This document shows positions 39,614 to 51,000 of a stretch of 64,000 bases of DNA, piece by piece (within the stretch, counting starts at the first letter, position 1; every line of letters begins with the position of its first letter). Both the position numbers and the translations under genes were made by a program. Source of the DNA: Candidatus Nanopelagicales bacterium (GTDB lineage: Bacteria > Actinomycetota > Actinomycetes > S36-B12). Location of the stretch: the NCBI GenBank assembly GCA_018609125.1, contig JABAYF010000010.1, forward strand, positions 34,967 through 98,966, read 5' to 3'. The notes beneath the pieces were generated by a model. That model saw only the letters and a list, made by a program, of their open reading frames with translations, searched no databases and was not told the DNA's origin.

Positions 39614-41086
39614 ATGACCTTTTCTTCAGCCCCCCATGTCATCAACATTGACTCGACCGGCCTCGGTGACCGTAGTTACATCGCCCACGACGGTACGCAT
39701 GCGTTGGTGGTCGACCCCCAGCGCGATATTGATCGGGTTGAGCAGGTTCTTGCCGAGCATGGGCTCACCGTGACTCATGTCGCCGAAACGCATGTGCACA
39801 ACGATTACGTCACCGGCGGACTGCAACTTGCGTCTCGCCACGGCGCCACCTACGTGGTACCCGCTGATGTAGATCTTGACTTTGACGCCACGCCCATGGG
39901 TGAGGGCGCATCCTTTGAAGTGGGCACGATGACCGTCGATGTCATCCACACTCCCGGCCACACCCCCCACCACATTTCCTTCGCCGTGCGGTGTGCTGAT
40001 CACCCGGGCGTCGTGTTCACCGGCGGGTCGCTGCTCTACGGCAGTGTGGGCCGTACCGATCTGGTGGCGCCAGACCTGGCGGTGCGCCAGTCCCACGATC
40101 AGTGGCATTCGGTGCGTCGTCTCGCAGCCACCTTGGCCGATGAAACCGCCATCTACCCCACCCATGGTTTCGGATCATTCTGCGCGGCTACTCAAGCCCA
40201 GGGTTTGTCGTCAACAATCGGTAACGAAAAAATCATCAACCCGGCTCTGACCGAGGAGGAGTCAGAGTTCGTTGACACGATGCTGGCCGGGCTCGATGTT
40301 TTCCCCGCCTACTACGCCCACATGGGCCCGGCCAATGCAGCGGGACCGGCCGATGTTGATCTCATGATGCCCGCCGAGGCTAACCCGCAAATGCTGCGCG
40401 AACGCATCATGCAGGGTGAATGGGTGGTGGATCTGCGCTCCCGCGAAGTTTTCGCTGCCGGACATGTGCCAGGAACAATGAACTTTGACCTCGACGGGGC
40501 ATTCATCAACTACCTGGCCTGGATGATGCCCTGGGGCGCTCCGGTCACGTTGTTGGGTTCCACGCCGGAGCAGGTTCAAGCAGCACATCGTGAACTGGTG
40601 CGCGTGGGTATTGACAACACGGTGGGCCAAGCCACCGGCGGCCCAGATTTTTGGTTGACCGATCCCGCCGATGCCCGCACTCTTCAGCAGGTGGACTTTG
40701 CCGGGCTATCCGCCATCGTGGCAACGGATTCCGATGCTTTCCTACTCGACACCCGACAGATTTTGGAGTGGGAATCTGGCCATGTTGCTGGGGCCACCTT
40801 CATGCCCTTTTACGACGTGCCCGATCGGCTCGGTGAAATTCCCAGGGATCGCCCAGTCTATGTGTACTGCGGCTCCGGCTACCGCGCCGCAGCGGTGGCT
40901 TCACTACTACAAAATGAGGGTTTCAACAATATCGTGCACGTCAACGATGACTTCCCGAATGCAGCCACAGCAGGGCTCCAGGTCGTTGCTGAGCAGGCGC
41001 CCGAGCGTGAACCAGGCTGGACCTGGATCGCCTCGCGAGCAACGGTTCGACAGTTCGCACCGAAGGCACCCGCAGACTCAAAGTAG
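39614..41086 (+). CDS. MBL-fold + two rhodanese domains (sulfurtransferase/glyoxalase II-like)
   Basis: ETHVHNDYVTGG; first rhodanese lacks Cys, second has VYCGSGYRAAA. Confidence 0.87.
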   Translation: MTFSSAPHVINIDSTGLGDRSYIAHDGTHALVVDPQRDIDRVEQVLAEHGLTVTHVAETHVHNDYVTGGLQLASRHGATYVVPADVDLDFDATPMGEGASFEVGTMTVDVIHTPGHTPHHISFAVRCADHPGVVFTGGSLLYGSVGRTDLVAPDLAVRQSHDQWHSVRRLAATLADETAIYPTHGFGSFCAATQAQGLSSTIGNEKIINPALTEEESEFVDTMLAGLDVFPAYYAHMGPANAAGPADVDLMMPAEANPQMLRERIMQGEWVVDLRSREVFAAGHVPGTMNFDLDGAFINYLAWMMPWGAPVTLLGSTPEQVQAAHRELVRVGIDNTVGQATGGPDFWLTDPADARTLQQVDFAGLSAIVATDSDAFLLDTRQILEWESGHVAGATFMPFYDVPDRLGEIPRDRPVYVYCGSGYRAAAVASLLQNEGFNNIVHVNDDFPNAATAGLQVVAEQAPEREPGWTWIASRATVRQFAPKAPADSK

Positions 41087-41277
41087 TCGCCCTCATCTGG
41101 TTGTCGATCGCCTACGCCCTGGACATGTCTGCCAATGACGCTCTGGTGGCGCTGCGTTCAACGGGGGGCTGCGCATGGAGAATCGGAATCAGTGTTGGCT
41201 TCGGAACTATTGGACTGGTCATCGTCGTCGTTGAATTAGCCCCTGGGCACTAGTCGAAAGCGACTACGATCAGGTAC

Positions 41278-42435
41278 GTGGATCACACGTCAATGGATGA
41301 CTCGGTCATTGCGGCTATCCGGTCGCAGCGCACAAGTGCTAAGTGGCGTGCCTACCCCGCGGATGCAGTTCCAGTGTGGATTGCCGAAATGGATTTCTCG
41401 CTGGCACCGTGTGTCGCCCAGGCTCTGCATCAGGCGATAGATGCCAGCGACACCGGCTATCGGTGGCCCGGTGAATTACCCGAGGCACTGGCTGACTTCG
41501 TGCACCGGCACTTTGCCTGGCAGATCGCCCCCGAGCACGTTTTCACGTTGCCCGATGTATTAACCGGCATGGCCGAAGCCATGCGTCGCTTCACACGAGC
41601 AGGCCAATCGGTAGTCATCACACCACCGGTCTATCCACCCTTCTTCAACGTGACGCGGGCGATTGCTGAGCGAGAGGTGGTGGAGGTTCCCGTGGTTGAC
41701 AGCTGCCTTGATCTGGAGTCGTTGGAGGCGGCGTTCGCACGGCCAGAGGTTGCGGCTTTCCTCATGTGTCATCCACATAATCCGACCGGCTATCGCGCCC
41801 CGGTAGAAGTACTGCGATCGGTTGCGGCGCTGGCCAGGAAATATGACGTGACGGTCATCAGCGATGAAATCTGGGCCCCGCTATCCTGGGATGAGAATCC
41901 TTTCGTGCCGTATTTGAGTTTCGATCCCGAACTGACGGCCCCTGATGTAGCGCTCGTCTCAGCATCCAAAGCATTCAACCTTGCCGGCCTTAAATGTGCC
42001 CAGTTGGTTGCCGGTAGCGCGGAAACTGCCGAGCACTTTCGCAAGACCCTACCCATGGAAATCACATACGGGACAGGTCATTTGGGCATTATCGCTTCAA
42101 TTGCGGCCTACCGCAATGGCGATGGGTGGTTGGCGCAAACGAAGCAGCAACTCCAGGACAACGCTGCGCACTTGGTTACTCAGTTAGGAATGGCAGGTCT
42201 TGACTTAAGTTATCAACCGGCCACCTCGACCTACCTGGCATGGCTGGATTGCCGGCACCTGGGGTTTGGTGATGATCCAGCGAAGGTGTTCTTGGATCGA
42301 GGTCGGGTTGCGTTGAACGCAGGTCATCTCTTTGGTATGCAGGGTCGTGGTTTCGTTCGTTTCAATTTTGCGACAACGCCTGAGGTAATCAGCGAGGCGG
42401 TATCACGAATGGCCTGCGTCGTTAGCGATTCCTAG
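41278..42435 (+). CDS. MalY/PatB-type class I/II aminotransferase
   Basis: CHPHNPTGYRAP; SASKAFNLAGLKCAQLVAG (PLP Lys); GTG start. Confidence 0.9.
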   Translation: MDHTSMDDSVIAAIRSQRTSAKWRAYPADAVPVWIAEMDFSLAPCVAQALHQAIDASDTGYRWPGELPEALADFVHRHFAWQIAPEHVFTLPDVLTGMAEAMRRFTRAGQSVVITPPVYPPFFNVTRAIAEREVVEVPVVDSCLDLESLEAAFARPEVAAFLMCHPHNPTGYRAPVEVLRSVAALARKYDVTVISDEIWAPLSWDENPFVPYLSFDPELTAPDVALVSASKAFNLAGLKCAQLVAGSAETAEHFRKTLPMEITYGTGHLGIIASIAAYRNGDGWLAQTKQQLQDNAAHLVTQLGMAGLDLSYQPATSTYLAWLDCRHLGFGDDPAKVFLDRGRVALNAGHLFGMQGRGFVRFNFATTPEVISEAVSRMACVVSDS

Positions 42436-43589
42436 TGCACATGGAACCGAGTCTGGTCCGTTCTCGCGTTGCTGTCGCAGTTTTTTTCGCTGTCAACGGA
42501 ATGATCGGATTCACTTTCTTGCCGCGCCTTGCCCAAGTCCAAAACCAGACGGGGCTTGATGATGCTGGACTTGGCATTGTCTTAGCGATTGGGACGGCCG
42601 GTGGGTTGATCGTGGGTCCCGCCGCCGCATACTTTGTCACTCGATTCGGCGCTACCCAGGTCACAGCGGTCACGCTGCTTGTCTCCCTGCCTGCCATAGC
42701 AGCAATCGGTTTCGTCAATTCCGGCGTTGCATTGGCACTGGTGCTCGCAGTCTGGATGTCGATGGACGCGCTCACCGACTCGGCAATGAACACCCGCGCG
42801 CTCGCGCTCCAAAGCGCCTACGGTCGTTCCATCATCAACTCCTTTCATGCCTGGTGGTCCCTGGCCACGATCATTGGCAGCGCACTGGGGGCGCTTTCGG
42901 CGGTGGTAGGCCTCTCGCTGCCCAGCTTTCTGACCGGAATGGCATTGGTGAGTGCAGGAATCGTGATGTGGGCCTGGCGCGCGGACACAGCGAACGTGCC
43001 GCTGACCCACGTCGCGCACAGTCCGCTGCGGCTTTCCACTCTGCCCCTACTGGTTCGCAGTGGGGTGGGAATTGTGCTGGGGTTCATTGTTTTGGCGGTC
43101 ATCGTTGAAGACGTTCCGGTGCGCTGGGGGGCGATCTACCTTGCCGAGATCGGGCAAGGTGCCGCGGTGATCGGGCTTGCCTATGTCGCTGTTACCGGCG
43201 GACAAACTATCGGTCGATTTTTCGGTGACCGTCTCGTGGACCGATGGGGACAGGCAAGTGTCATTCGCATTTCAATGGGCGTCGTCGCGGTGTCGATCAC
43301 TTCAGCTCTCATTCAGGGAAGCGCTGCTGCGTTTATCGGCGCGGTGGCCCTCAGTGGACTCGGGGTAGCAACTCTTTTTCCTGCAGCCATGAATGCTGCA
43401 GCGCAGTTGCCCGGCATCAGTCCGGCGCTCGGCATCGCGGTGGTGAGTTGGTTTTCACGAGTGGGCTTTGTCATTGCTCCTCTCGCGGTCGGACTCATTG
43501 CCGAAGGCGCAGGATTGCGTTACGGACTCGCGATCATGGTGATTGCCGCTATCGGTTTGGTGGCCATTGCCGGTCGGGTGGATCGATGA
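42435..43589 (+). CDS. MFS transporter
   Basis: About 12 TM helices; FFGDRLVDRWGQ loop motif. Confidence 0.8.
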   Translation: MHMEPSLVRSRVAVAVFFAVNGMIGFTFLPRLAQVQNQTGLDDAGLGIVLAIGTAGGLIVGPAAAYFVTRFGATQVTAVTLLVSLPAIAAIGFVNSGVALALVLAVWMSMDALTDSAMNTRALALQSAYGRSIINSFHAWWSLATIIGSALGALSAVVGLSLPSFLTGMALVSAGIVMWAWRADTANVPLTHVAHSPLRLSTLPLLVRSGVGIVLGFIVLAVIVEDVPVRWGAIYLAEIGQGAAVIGLAYVAVTGGQTIGRFFGDRLVDRWGQASVIRISMGVVAVSITSALIQGSAAAFIGAVALSGLGVATLFPAAMNAAAQLPGISPALGIAVVSWFSRVGFVIAPLAVGLIAEGAGLRYGLAIMVIAAIGLVAIAGRVDR

Positions 43590-43604
43590 TGAAAGAATGC
43601 CCGC

Positions 43605-44585
43605 ATGCGCGCAGTGGTCATTCATGAGTTGAGCGGTCCAGAATCAGTTGAAGTTCGCGAAGTCGACGAACCCGATCGCTCACATGAACTCAGCGACGAT
43701 GTCGTTGTCATTGATGTGGTGGCAGCCGGTGTGTCCTTCCCGGAATTGCTGCAGACCAGGGGCAGGTATCAACATGCCCCCGAGCTTCCCTTTACTCCCG
43801 GTCTGGAGGTTGCCGGAACTGTGAAGTGGGCGCCGCCGGATTTTCATTTCTCCGTCGGTGATGAAGTGATGGCGTTCACGAACCAGGGAGGCATGGCACA
43901 GGTAGCGGTGGCCCCTGCTTTCACAGTGTTCTCGAAGCCATCAGTCCTGAGTTTTGCTGAAGGTGCCGCCTGCATCCTTAATTTGCACACTGCCTATTTT
44001 GCTGTGCATACGCGCGCGCGTATTTCGGATGGAGAAACCGTGGTCGTGCACGGTGCTGCCGGCGGCCTTGGCACCGCACTGTGCAGCATTGCGAGCCTGG
44101 CTGGCGCTCGGGTCATCGCCGTGGTTTCTTCCGAAGCCAAGGCCGAGGTTGCCGTTGCTGCTGGTGCCCATCATGCGGTGTTGACCGATGACGACTGGCG
44201 TCAATGCGTGAACGACCTGTGCCCTGAGGGAGTTGACATCGTGTGTGATCCCGTCGGTGGTTCTCGCCTGACCGATTCGCTGCGAACTCTGCGAGCCCAG
44301 GGGCGTTACGTTGTTCTTGGCTATACCGAGGGCGCGGTCTCGGAGGTAAAAACTAATCGCCTGCTTCTCAACAACCTTGACGTAATTGGTGCTGGCTGGG
44401 GCGCATACGTGCGTAACGATCCGGCTGCTTTTCGCCGCATTGGCGACGCCGTGAACGACCTCATCATCAATGCCGGATTGCGGCCAATCGTGGGACATCG
44501 TTTTCGGCTGGATGATGCGGCACAGGCGCTATCGCTGTTGGAGAATAGGGAAGCGATGGGCAAGGTTGTCCTTGAGTTGGAGTGA
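43605..44585 (+). CDS. NADPH:quinone oxidoreductase / zinc-independent MDR family
   Basis: VVHGAAGGLGTALCSIASLAGARVIAV; PFTPGLEVAGTV. Confidence 0.87.
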   Translation: MRAVVIHELSGPESVEVREVDEPDRSHELSDDVVVIDVVAAGVSFPELLQTRGRYQHAPELPFTPGLEVAGTVKWAPPDFHFSVGDEVMAFTNQGGMAQVAVAPAFTVFSKPSVLSFAEGAACILNLHTAYFAVHTRARISDGETVVVHGAAGGLGTALCSIASLAGARVIAVVSSEAKAEVAVAAGAHHAVLTDDDWRQCVNDLCPEGVDIVCDPVGGSRLTDSLRTLRAQGRYVVLGYTEGAVSEVKTNRLLLNNLDVIGAGWGAYVRNDPAAFRRIGDAVNDLIINAGLRPIVGHRFRLDDAAQALSLLENREAMGKVVLELE

Positions 44586-45358
44586 GATCTTCCTGGATTG
44601 ATCTCCAGGATCCTCTCGTGGTGCGCAAGGGAGGATCGCCAGCGGCGAGATTTCGTGAGGCACGTGCTCTGCGAGCCTTTAGTGCTGGCAGCGTTCAGTT
44701 ACTCCAAGGTCCTGACGACGAGGGCACCTTCACGATGGAGAGGGTCGTGCCGGGTGTGACCCTGGCACAGCGATTCTCTCTGTCCGATGATCACGCAACG
44801 GTCATCATGGGCGAACTTATTCGACGTTTGCATACTCGTCAGCGCATTGTGGAGTCTGAGGTTGCGCAGATCCCACCCCTGGCGGGTATCGCTCGACCGC
44901 TGGAGCAGTGCGAAGACGCACGGATGCCCAAGTCGTTGCAGGAACGAGCCCTCGCGATACTGACCGACCTTGTGGCAGATGACCGTCGGGTGATCTTGCA
45001 CGGTGACCTACATCAGGGAAATGTTTTGTGGAGTGACAGGAACTGCACGTGGGTAGCGATTGATCCGCACGGATGGCGCGGGGATGCGTGCCTTGACGCA
45101 GCAGTGCCGCTGTGCACTCCGCACATGCTGGGCGTCGGGGGAGATGCTCGGGGGTGCGCCGGAGAGCCACTGTTGCGGACAGCGGAAAGGCGAATCGCGA
45201 TCCTGTCGGAAATTATTGAATGCGACCCAGAACGATTGCGACAGTGGGTTTTTGTGGGATGCCTTATCGCTGAGGCACGCATGATTGAGCAGCACGGCCT
45301 AGTACATGGCGCGCCACTGTCCTTGGCCGAAGTGCTAACGCAACGCAGGACTGCGTGA
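44582..45358 (+). CDS. Aminoglycoside phosphotransferase-family kinase
   Basis: VILHGDLHQGNVLW...VAIDPHGWRGDACLD. Confidence 0.8.
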   Translation: MRSSWIDLQDPLVVRKGGSPAARFREARALRAFSAGSVQLLQGPDDEGTFTMERVVPGVTLAQRFSLSDDHATVIMGELIRRLHTRQRIVESEVAQIPPLAGIARPLEQCEDARMPKSLQERALAILTDLVADDRRVILHGDLHQGNVLWSDRNCTWVAIDPHGWRGDACLDAAVPLCTPHMLGVGGDARGCAGEPLLRTAERRIAILSEIIECDPERLRQWVFVGCLIAEARMIEQHGLVHGAPLSLAEVLTQRRTA

Positions 45359-45371
45359 TTTCATTTGTTAA

Positions 45372-46367
45372 TCAGCAGACGCCGAAGGTCAATGTTGTGA
45401 CCGAGTGGAATGCCTCACCTGGACGCAGAATGGACTCACCCAACTCGGGTTGATTTGGTGCGTCGGGAGGTCGTTGGGTTTCTAGGGAAACCGATTGAAA
45501 CGGCACGAAGGGTGAGTGCAGTCCGTTGCCGGTGTATAGCTGCACCGTTGGTGCATCGCTGGACACGGTGAGCGTACGGCCTGCGGCGGGAGCGGATAGG
45601 ACTGCCATCAATCGCATTCCCTCGCCATCAACGAGGTAGCAGGAGTCCACACCTTCGGTAGCGTCGATAACGGGGCCGAGATTTTGTGGAGAGCGCAGAT
45701 CAAACACTGTCTCAGCGACGTCATCGATAGCCACGGGAATGCCGATATTGTTGGTGACGAGTCGGCGCTGGGCGGGTATGTGCAAGTGATGGCCGGCGAT
45801 GGACTGTGATCCAGCCAGATTCCAGTAGCCATGGTGAGACAGGTTGATCACGGTTGGCTTATCAGTCACGGCATCGTAGGTCATGGTGATTTCTTGATGC
45901 GTGATGGCATAGGTGACGCTAGCGTCGACGGCGCCGGGGAAGCCCATGTCGCTGTCAGGGCTGTGCAGGCAAAATTCGACTACTGCACGATCGGCGTCAT
46001 CGGCCAGAACATTACAGTCCCAAATCTGTCGATCGAACCCATGCGCACCCCCGTGCAAGGTGTTGCCCTGGCTATTTGCGTTGAGGCGAAACCGCTGTTC
46101 ATCCAATACAAAGGTCGCACCGGCGATGCGGTTGGCGTAGCGGCCCAAAGTGGCACCCAAGTGCGGATTGCTGGATACGTCGGCGTAATCACTCGGTTGA
46201 GGCAGTGATAGATGCACGTGCCCGAGCAGTCCCTGGCCGTCGGGTACTTCAACGGTGCGGATCGCCGCGCCAAGGCTCAGCAGTTGGACGCGGGTGTCGC
46301 CGAGATCAATGTCAAAGACTTCGAAGGTGCCGGCGGAGGAATCGGTGATGTGACGGTGGATGGTCAT
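45372..46367 (-). CDS. galM: Aldose 1-epimerase
   Basis: TLGRYANRIAGATF, NTLHGGAHGFDRQIWD, INLSHHGYWNLAG. Confidence 0.9.
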   Translation of the reverse strand: MTIHRHITDSSAGTFEVFDIDLGDTRVQLLSLGAAIRTVEVPDGQGLLGHVHLSLPQPSDYADVSSNPHLGATLGRYANRIAGATFVLDEQRFRLNANSQGNTLHGGAHGFDRQIWDCNVLADDADRAVVEFCLHSPDSDMGFPGAVDASVTYAITHQEITMTYDAVTDKPTVINLSHHGYWNLAGSQSIAGHHLHIPAQRRLVTNNIGIPVAIDDVAETVFDLRSPQNLGPVIDATEGVDSCYLVDGEGMRLMAVLSAPAAGRTLTVSSDAPTVQLYTGNGLHSPFVPFQSVSLETQRPPDAPNQPELGESILRPGEAFHSVTTLTFGVC

Positions 46368-48022
46368 GACGCATCACCCAGGGCTGCGTCAACGACCGTT
46401 CGGGCGATTTCTTGCACCTGATGAAGGTGATCTTCGCCAAGAAAACTCTCGGCGTAGATCTTGTACACGTCTTCGGTGCCGGAGGGTCGCGCGGCGAACC
46501 AACTCGACGCGGTCCCGACCTTCACACCCCCTAGGGCTGCGCCATTGCCGGGTGCATGGGTCAAGATTTCGGTGATCGGTTCACCGGCCAGGTCACTGAT
46601 AGTGATCTGGGCTGCCGATAGCGCGGAAAGGCGCTGTTTTTGTTCCCTTGTGGCGGGCGCGTCAATACGCGCGTAGGCGGGAGACCCGAATCGTTCGGTG
46701 AGATGGTCGTAGCGCAGTCCCGGATCCTGACCGGTAACGCCCACTATTTCAGCAGCGAGAAGGGACATGATGAGTCCGTCCTTGTCGGTTGTCCAGACTG
46801 AACCATCCTGGCGCAGGAAGGATGCACCGGCGCTCTCCTCGCCGCCGAACCCCACAGATCCGTTGAGTAGGCCTGGTACGAACCACTTAAAGCCCACCGG
46901 CACTTCCCACACGTCTCGATCCAGGGCACCGGCAACGCGGTTGATCATGGACGAACTCACCATCGTCTTACCTACCGCGGCATCCGCTGACCACTGCTCG
47001 CGGTGGGTGAACAGGTAGTCGATGGCCACGGCAAGAAAGTGATTAGGGTTCATCAACCCGCTGTAGGGGGTGACGATCCCGTGTCGATCAGCGTCAGCGT
47101 CATTTCCCGTGGCAATGTCAAAGGAGTTGCGCTGTTCAATGACCGGTGCCATCGCCCAGGGAGACGAGCAGTCCATGCGGATCTGCCCATCCCAGTCCAG
47201 GCTCATAAACGGCCATGCAGGATCAACTCGCGGGTTGACGACGGTGAGGTCAAGTGCATAGCGCTCGCCGATCGCAGCCCAATAATCAACACTGGCCCCA
47301 CCGAGTGGGTCGACGCCGATCCGCACTCCGGCGGAGCGAATGGCGTCCATGTTCACCACGTCGACAAGATCGGTCACATAGTGGTCGAGGAAGTCATAAC
47401 TTTGCGTGGTTGCGGCGGCCATGGCGCGCGGTAACGTGATGCGGCGAAGTCCGTCTAGGCCTGCAGCGATCAATTCATTCGCCCGTGTTTGGATCGCCAG
47501 AGTGGTGGCGGTATCGGCCGGTCCGCCATGGGGTGGGTTGTATTTGAAGCCACCGTCGCGGGGCGGGTTGTGCGAGGGGGTGATAACGATGCCATCGGCG
47601 CGGCCATGGTCATCTACTGATCGTCCGGAGTTGTGCCGACAAATGGCGTGGGAGATCGCCGGCGTGGGTGTCCAGGCCTCCCGCTGATCAATCAGAACGG
47701 TGACTCCGTGAGCGGCGAGTACTTCCAGCGCTGTCGACCATGCCGGCAGGCTCAGCCCGTGAGTGTCGCGGCCGAGGAACAGCGGTCCTTGAATCCCAGC
47801 CGCCTTTCGATATTCACATACAGCCTGGGTAGTTGCTGCGATGTGATCGTCATTGAACGAGCGCGAGAGAGCTGATCCACGATGCCCGGACGTGCCAAAA
47901 GCGACCTGCTGGGCTGGGTTTTGCGGGTCCGGGTGCTGCGTGTAATACGAGGTGATCAGCGCAGACATATCGACCAGATCGCCAGTCTGGGCGGGAAGTC
48001 CGGCACGTGGGTGAAGGGCCAT
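46364..48022 (-). CDS. pgm: Phosphoglucomutase
   Basis: VAFGTSGHRGSALSRSFNDDHI; ITPSHNPPRDGGFKYNPPHGGP; start moved to internal ATG. Confidence 0.93.
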   Translation of the reverse strand: MALHPRAGLPAQTGDLVDMSALITSYYTQHPDPQNPAQQVAFGTSGHRGSALSRSFNDDHIAATTQAVCEYRKAAGIQGPLFLGRDTHGLSLPAWSTALEVLAAHGVTVLIDQREAWTPTPAISHAICRHNSGRSVDDHGRADGIVITPSHNPPRDGGFKYNPPHGGPADTATTLAIQTRANELIAAGLDGLRRITLPRAMAAATTQSYDFLDHYVTDLVDVVNMDAIRSAGVRIGVDPLGGASVDYWAAIGERYALDLTVVNPRVDPAWPFMSLDWDGQIRMDCSSPWAMAPVIEQRNSFDIATGNDADADRHGIVTPYSGLMNPNHFLAVAIDYLFTHREQWSADAAVGKTMVSSSMINRVAGALDRDVWEVPVGFKWFVPGLLNGSVGFGGEESAGASFLRQDGSVWTTDKDGLIMSLLAAEIVGVTGQDPGLRYDHLTERFGSPAYARIDAPATREQKQRLSALSAAQITISDLAGEPITEILTHAPGNGAALGGVKVGTASSWFAARPSGTEDVYKIYAESFLGEDHLHQVQEIARTVVDAALGDAS

Positions 48023-48076
48023 GGGGACTATCTTGCCTGGTTTAGGCACGGTCGGGAGCATCGCTAGGGTGAACGG

Positions 48077-51000
48077 ATGCATACGCTGCTGATTGCCAAT
48101 CGAGGAGAAATCGCGATTCGGGCGGCGCGGGCGGCCCGTGAATTGGGTGCAACATCAGTTGCGGTCTATGCCCCAGAGGATCGATCTGCCCTCCACCGGG
48201 TCATCGCGGATCGCGCCTATGAAATTGGTAAGCCAGGCCACCCGGTGCGTTCCTATCTTGATATTGCCGAGCTCCTTTCCGTAGCCGCCGAGGCTGGCGC
48301 CGATGCGATCTACCCGGGTTATGGATTCTTGTCTGAAAGCGCCCCGTTCGCTCAGGCCTGTGCAGATGCCGGTGTGACCTTCGTGGGCCCCTCACCCCAG
48401 ACGTTGCTTCTCACCGGCGACAAAGTGCGCGCCCGTGAAGCCGCCCAAGCTGCTGGCGTGCCCGTGTTGAGCGCATCGGAGCCGATCACCGACAGTCGCG
48501 ATGGCGCCCGAATCGCGGAGTCTTTGGGATTTCCCGTTTTCATCAAGGCCAGCGCAGGTGGTGGCGGACGAGGGATGCGCCGCGTCGACGATCCCAATGA
48601 ATTCGTTGCCGCCCTGGAGTCTGCGCAGCGCGAGGCTGAAGCAGCATTCGGTGATCCCACCGTCTTTTGCGAACAAGCCGTCATTCGCCCTCGACATGTA
48701 GAAATCCAGATACTGGCGGATTCGGTCGGAAACATCATCCACCTTTTCGAGCGCGACTGCTCGGTGCAGCGCCGGCACCAAAAGGTTGTCGAAATCGCGC
48801 CGGCACCGGGATTACCGCTGGAGTTACTTGATCAATTGGCCGCTCATGCGGTGGCTTTTGCTCGCAGTGTCAATTACACCTCGGCCGGAACGGTGGAGTT
48901 CTTGGTGTGGGACAGCCCTCAGGGCACCGCGGCAGGAACGGCTGCCGGTTACGGGTATGCCTTCATTGAGATGAATCCGCGCATCCAGGTGGAGCACACC
49001 GTGACCGAGGAGGTCACCGGAGTAGACCTCGTGCTTGCTCAACTTCAGATTGCAGCGGGGGCCACCCTGCCCGAACTCGGACTAACTCAACCAACGGCCA
49101 GGCCCAAGCGCACCGCGATTCAGTGTCGACTCACGACTGAAGATCCCGCTGATGGGTTTCGTCCGAGCACCGGAACGATCGCGGCCTACCGATCCCCGGG
49201 TGGTCCTGGTGTGCGTCTAGATGGCGCGACGTACACCGGTGCAGAGGTGTCGCCCTACTACGACTCGCTCCTGGTGAAGATGACCACGACCGGTGATGAT
49301 CTGGAACAGGCCGCACGTCGGGCGCGACGAGGACTTGATGAATTCAGGGTTCGCGGGGTGTCGACGAACGTTGCGTTCCTTCGAGCGCTCCTTGATGACC
49401 CTGATTTCCTTGCTGCCAAACTCAATACGGCGTTTCTTGATGACCATCCCCAACTCCTTGAGGCTGCCCAGAAGGGCCCGGGATCTGGTCTGCTGACGAA
49501 GTTGGCCGAGACAACGGTTAATCGTCCTCATGGAGTTCAGCCGATGAGCCTCATTGATGCACACCGGCGGTTGCCAGTCGTGCCGAGCGACACCACTTTT
49601 TTGGGCACCAAGGATCTTCTCCGCAGTGATGGCCCCGAAGGTCTGGCACGTTGGCTCCGCGGACGAGCGGCAGTGCCGATCACCGACACCACGCTGCGAG
49701 ATGCACATCAGTCGCTTCTGGCCACACGGTTGCGCACCATTGACCTTGTGGCGGGTGCGCGGGCCACGGCCGGCCTGCTGCCCGAATTGGTTTCGTTGGA
49801 ATGCTGGGGTGGAGCAACCTTCGATGTGTCTCTTCGGTTTTTGCGCGAGGACCCCTGGAATCGGCTGGAGCAACTTCGTGTAGCAGCGCCACATGTGGCC
49901 CTACAAATGTTGGTTCGCGGTCGAAACCTGTTGGGCTACGCCCCTTATCCGCGGGAGGTTATCGCTGAATTCGTAACCGAAGCCGTAGCGACCGGTATTG
50001 ATATTTTGCGAGTATTCGATGCTCTCAACGATGTGAATCAGATGCGCGATGTGATTTTCACAATCCGCGATGCAGGGGCTTTCGCTGAGGGTGCGATCTG
50101 CTACACCGGCGATGTTGTTGACCCACGCGAAACTACCTACACGTTGGATTATTACCTGCGAGTGGCTGATGCTCTCGTGGCTGCCGGAGTGCATGGTCTG
50201 GTGATTAAGGATATGGCCGGCCTCTTGCGGGCTCCCGCTGCTCGTGTTCTCATCACCGCACTGCGTGAGCGCTTCGATGTTCCCGTCCGATTGCATTCCC
50301 ATGACACCGCAGGCGGGCAGATGGCCACCTATCTCGCGGCCGCGGGCGCCGGGGTCGATGGCCTAGATTGCGCGAGCGGTCCGCTGGCTTCCGGTGGTAG
50401 TCAACCCAGCATGGGAGCCCTCGTCGCCGCACTGGCGCACACCGACCGAGACACCGGGTTGGACCTACCGCGTGTGCTGGCTCTGGAGCCCTACTGGGAT
50501 GCAATCCGAGATACGTACCAACCCTTTGAGGCAGGTCAGCGATCACCGTCGACGCGTGTCTATCGCCACGAAATTCCCGGTGGCCAGTTATCGAATCTGC
50601 GTGCCCAGGCTGAGGCCATGGGCCTCGGCGAGCGTTTTGGCGAAGTCTTGGATGCCTATGCCGAAGCCAACATCGTGCTGGGTCGGCCAGTTAAGGTCAC
50701 GCCGTCATCGAAGGTCGTGGGCGATCTTGCCCTGTGGATGGTGACCTCGGGCGTCTCGCAGGAGGAGTTGCTCGCTGACGGCCAGCGCTACGACCTGCCA
50801 GCCTCGGTCGTGGCCTACCTACACGGTCAACTCGGTACACCAGCAGGTGGCTTCGTTGAGCCGTTCACCTCGGCGGTGACCAGGGCGCGACCACTACCGG
50901 CAGCGCCCACTGTCGATCCTGAAGACCTGTCACTGCTGTCGCGCGCCGGCACCGATGCTGTGGCCCGACGGCGAGCACTGTCACGGTTAATGCTGCCCAC

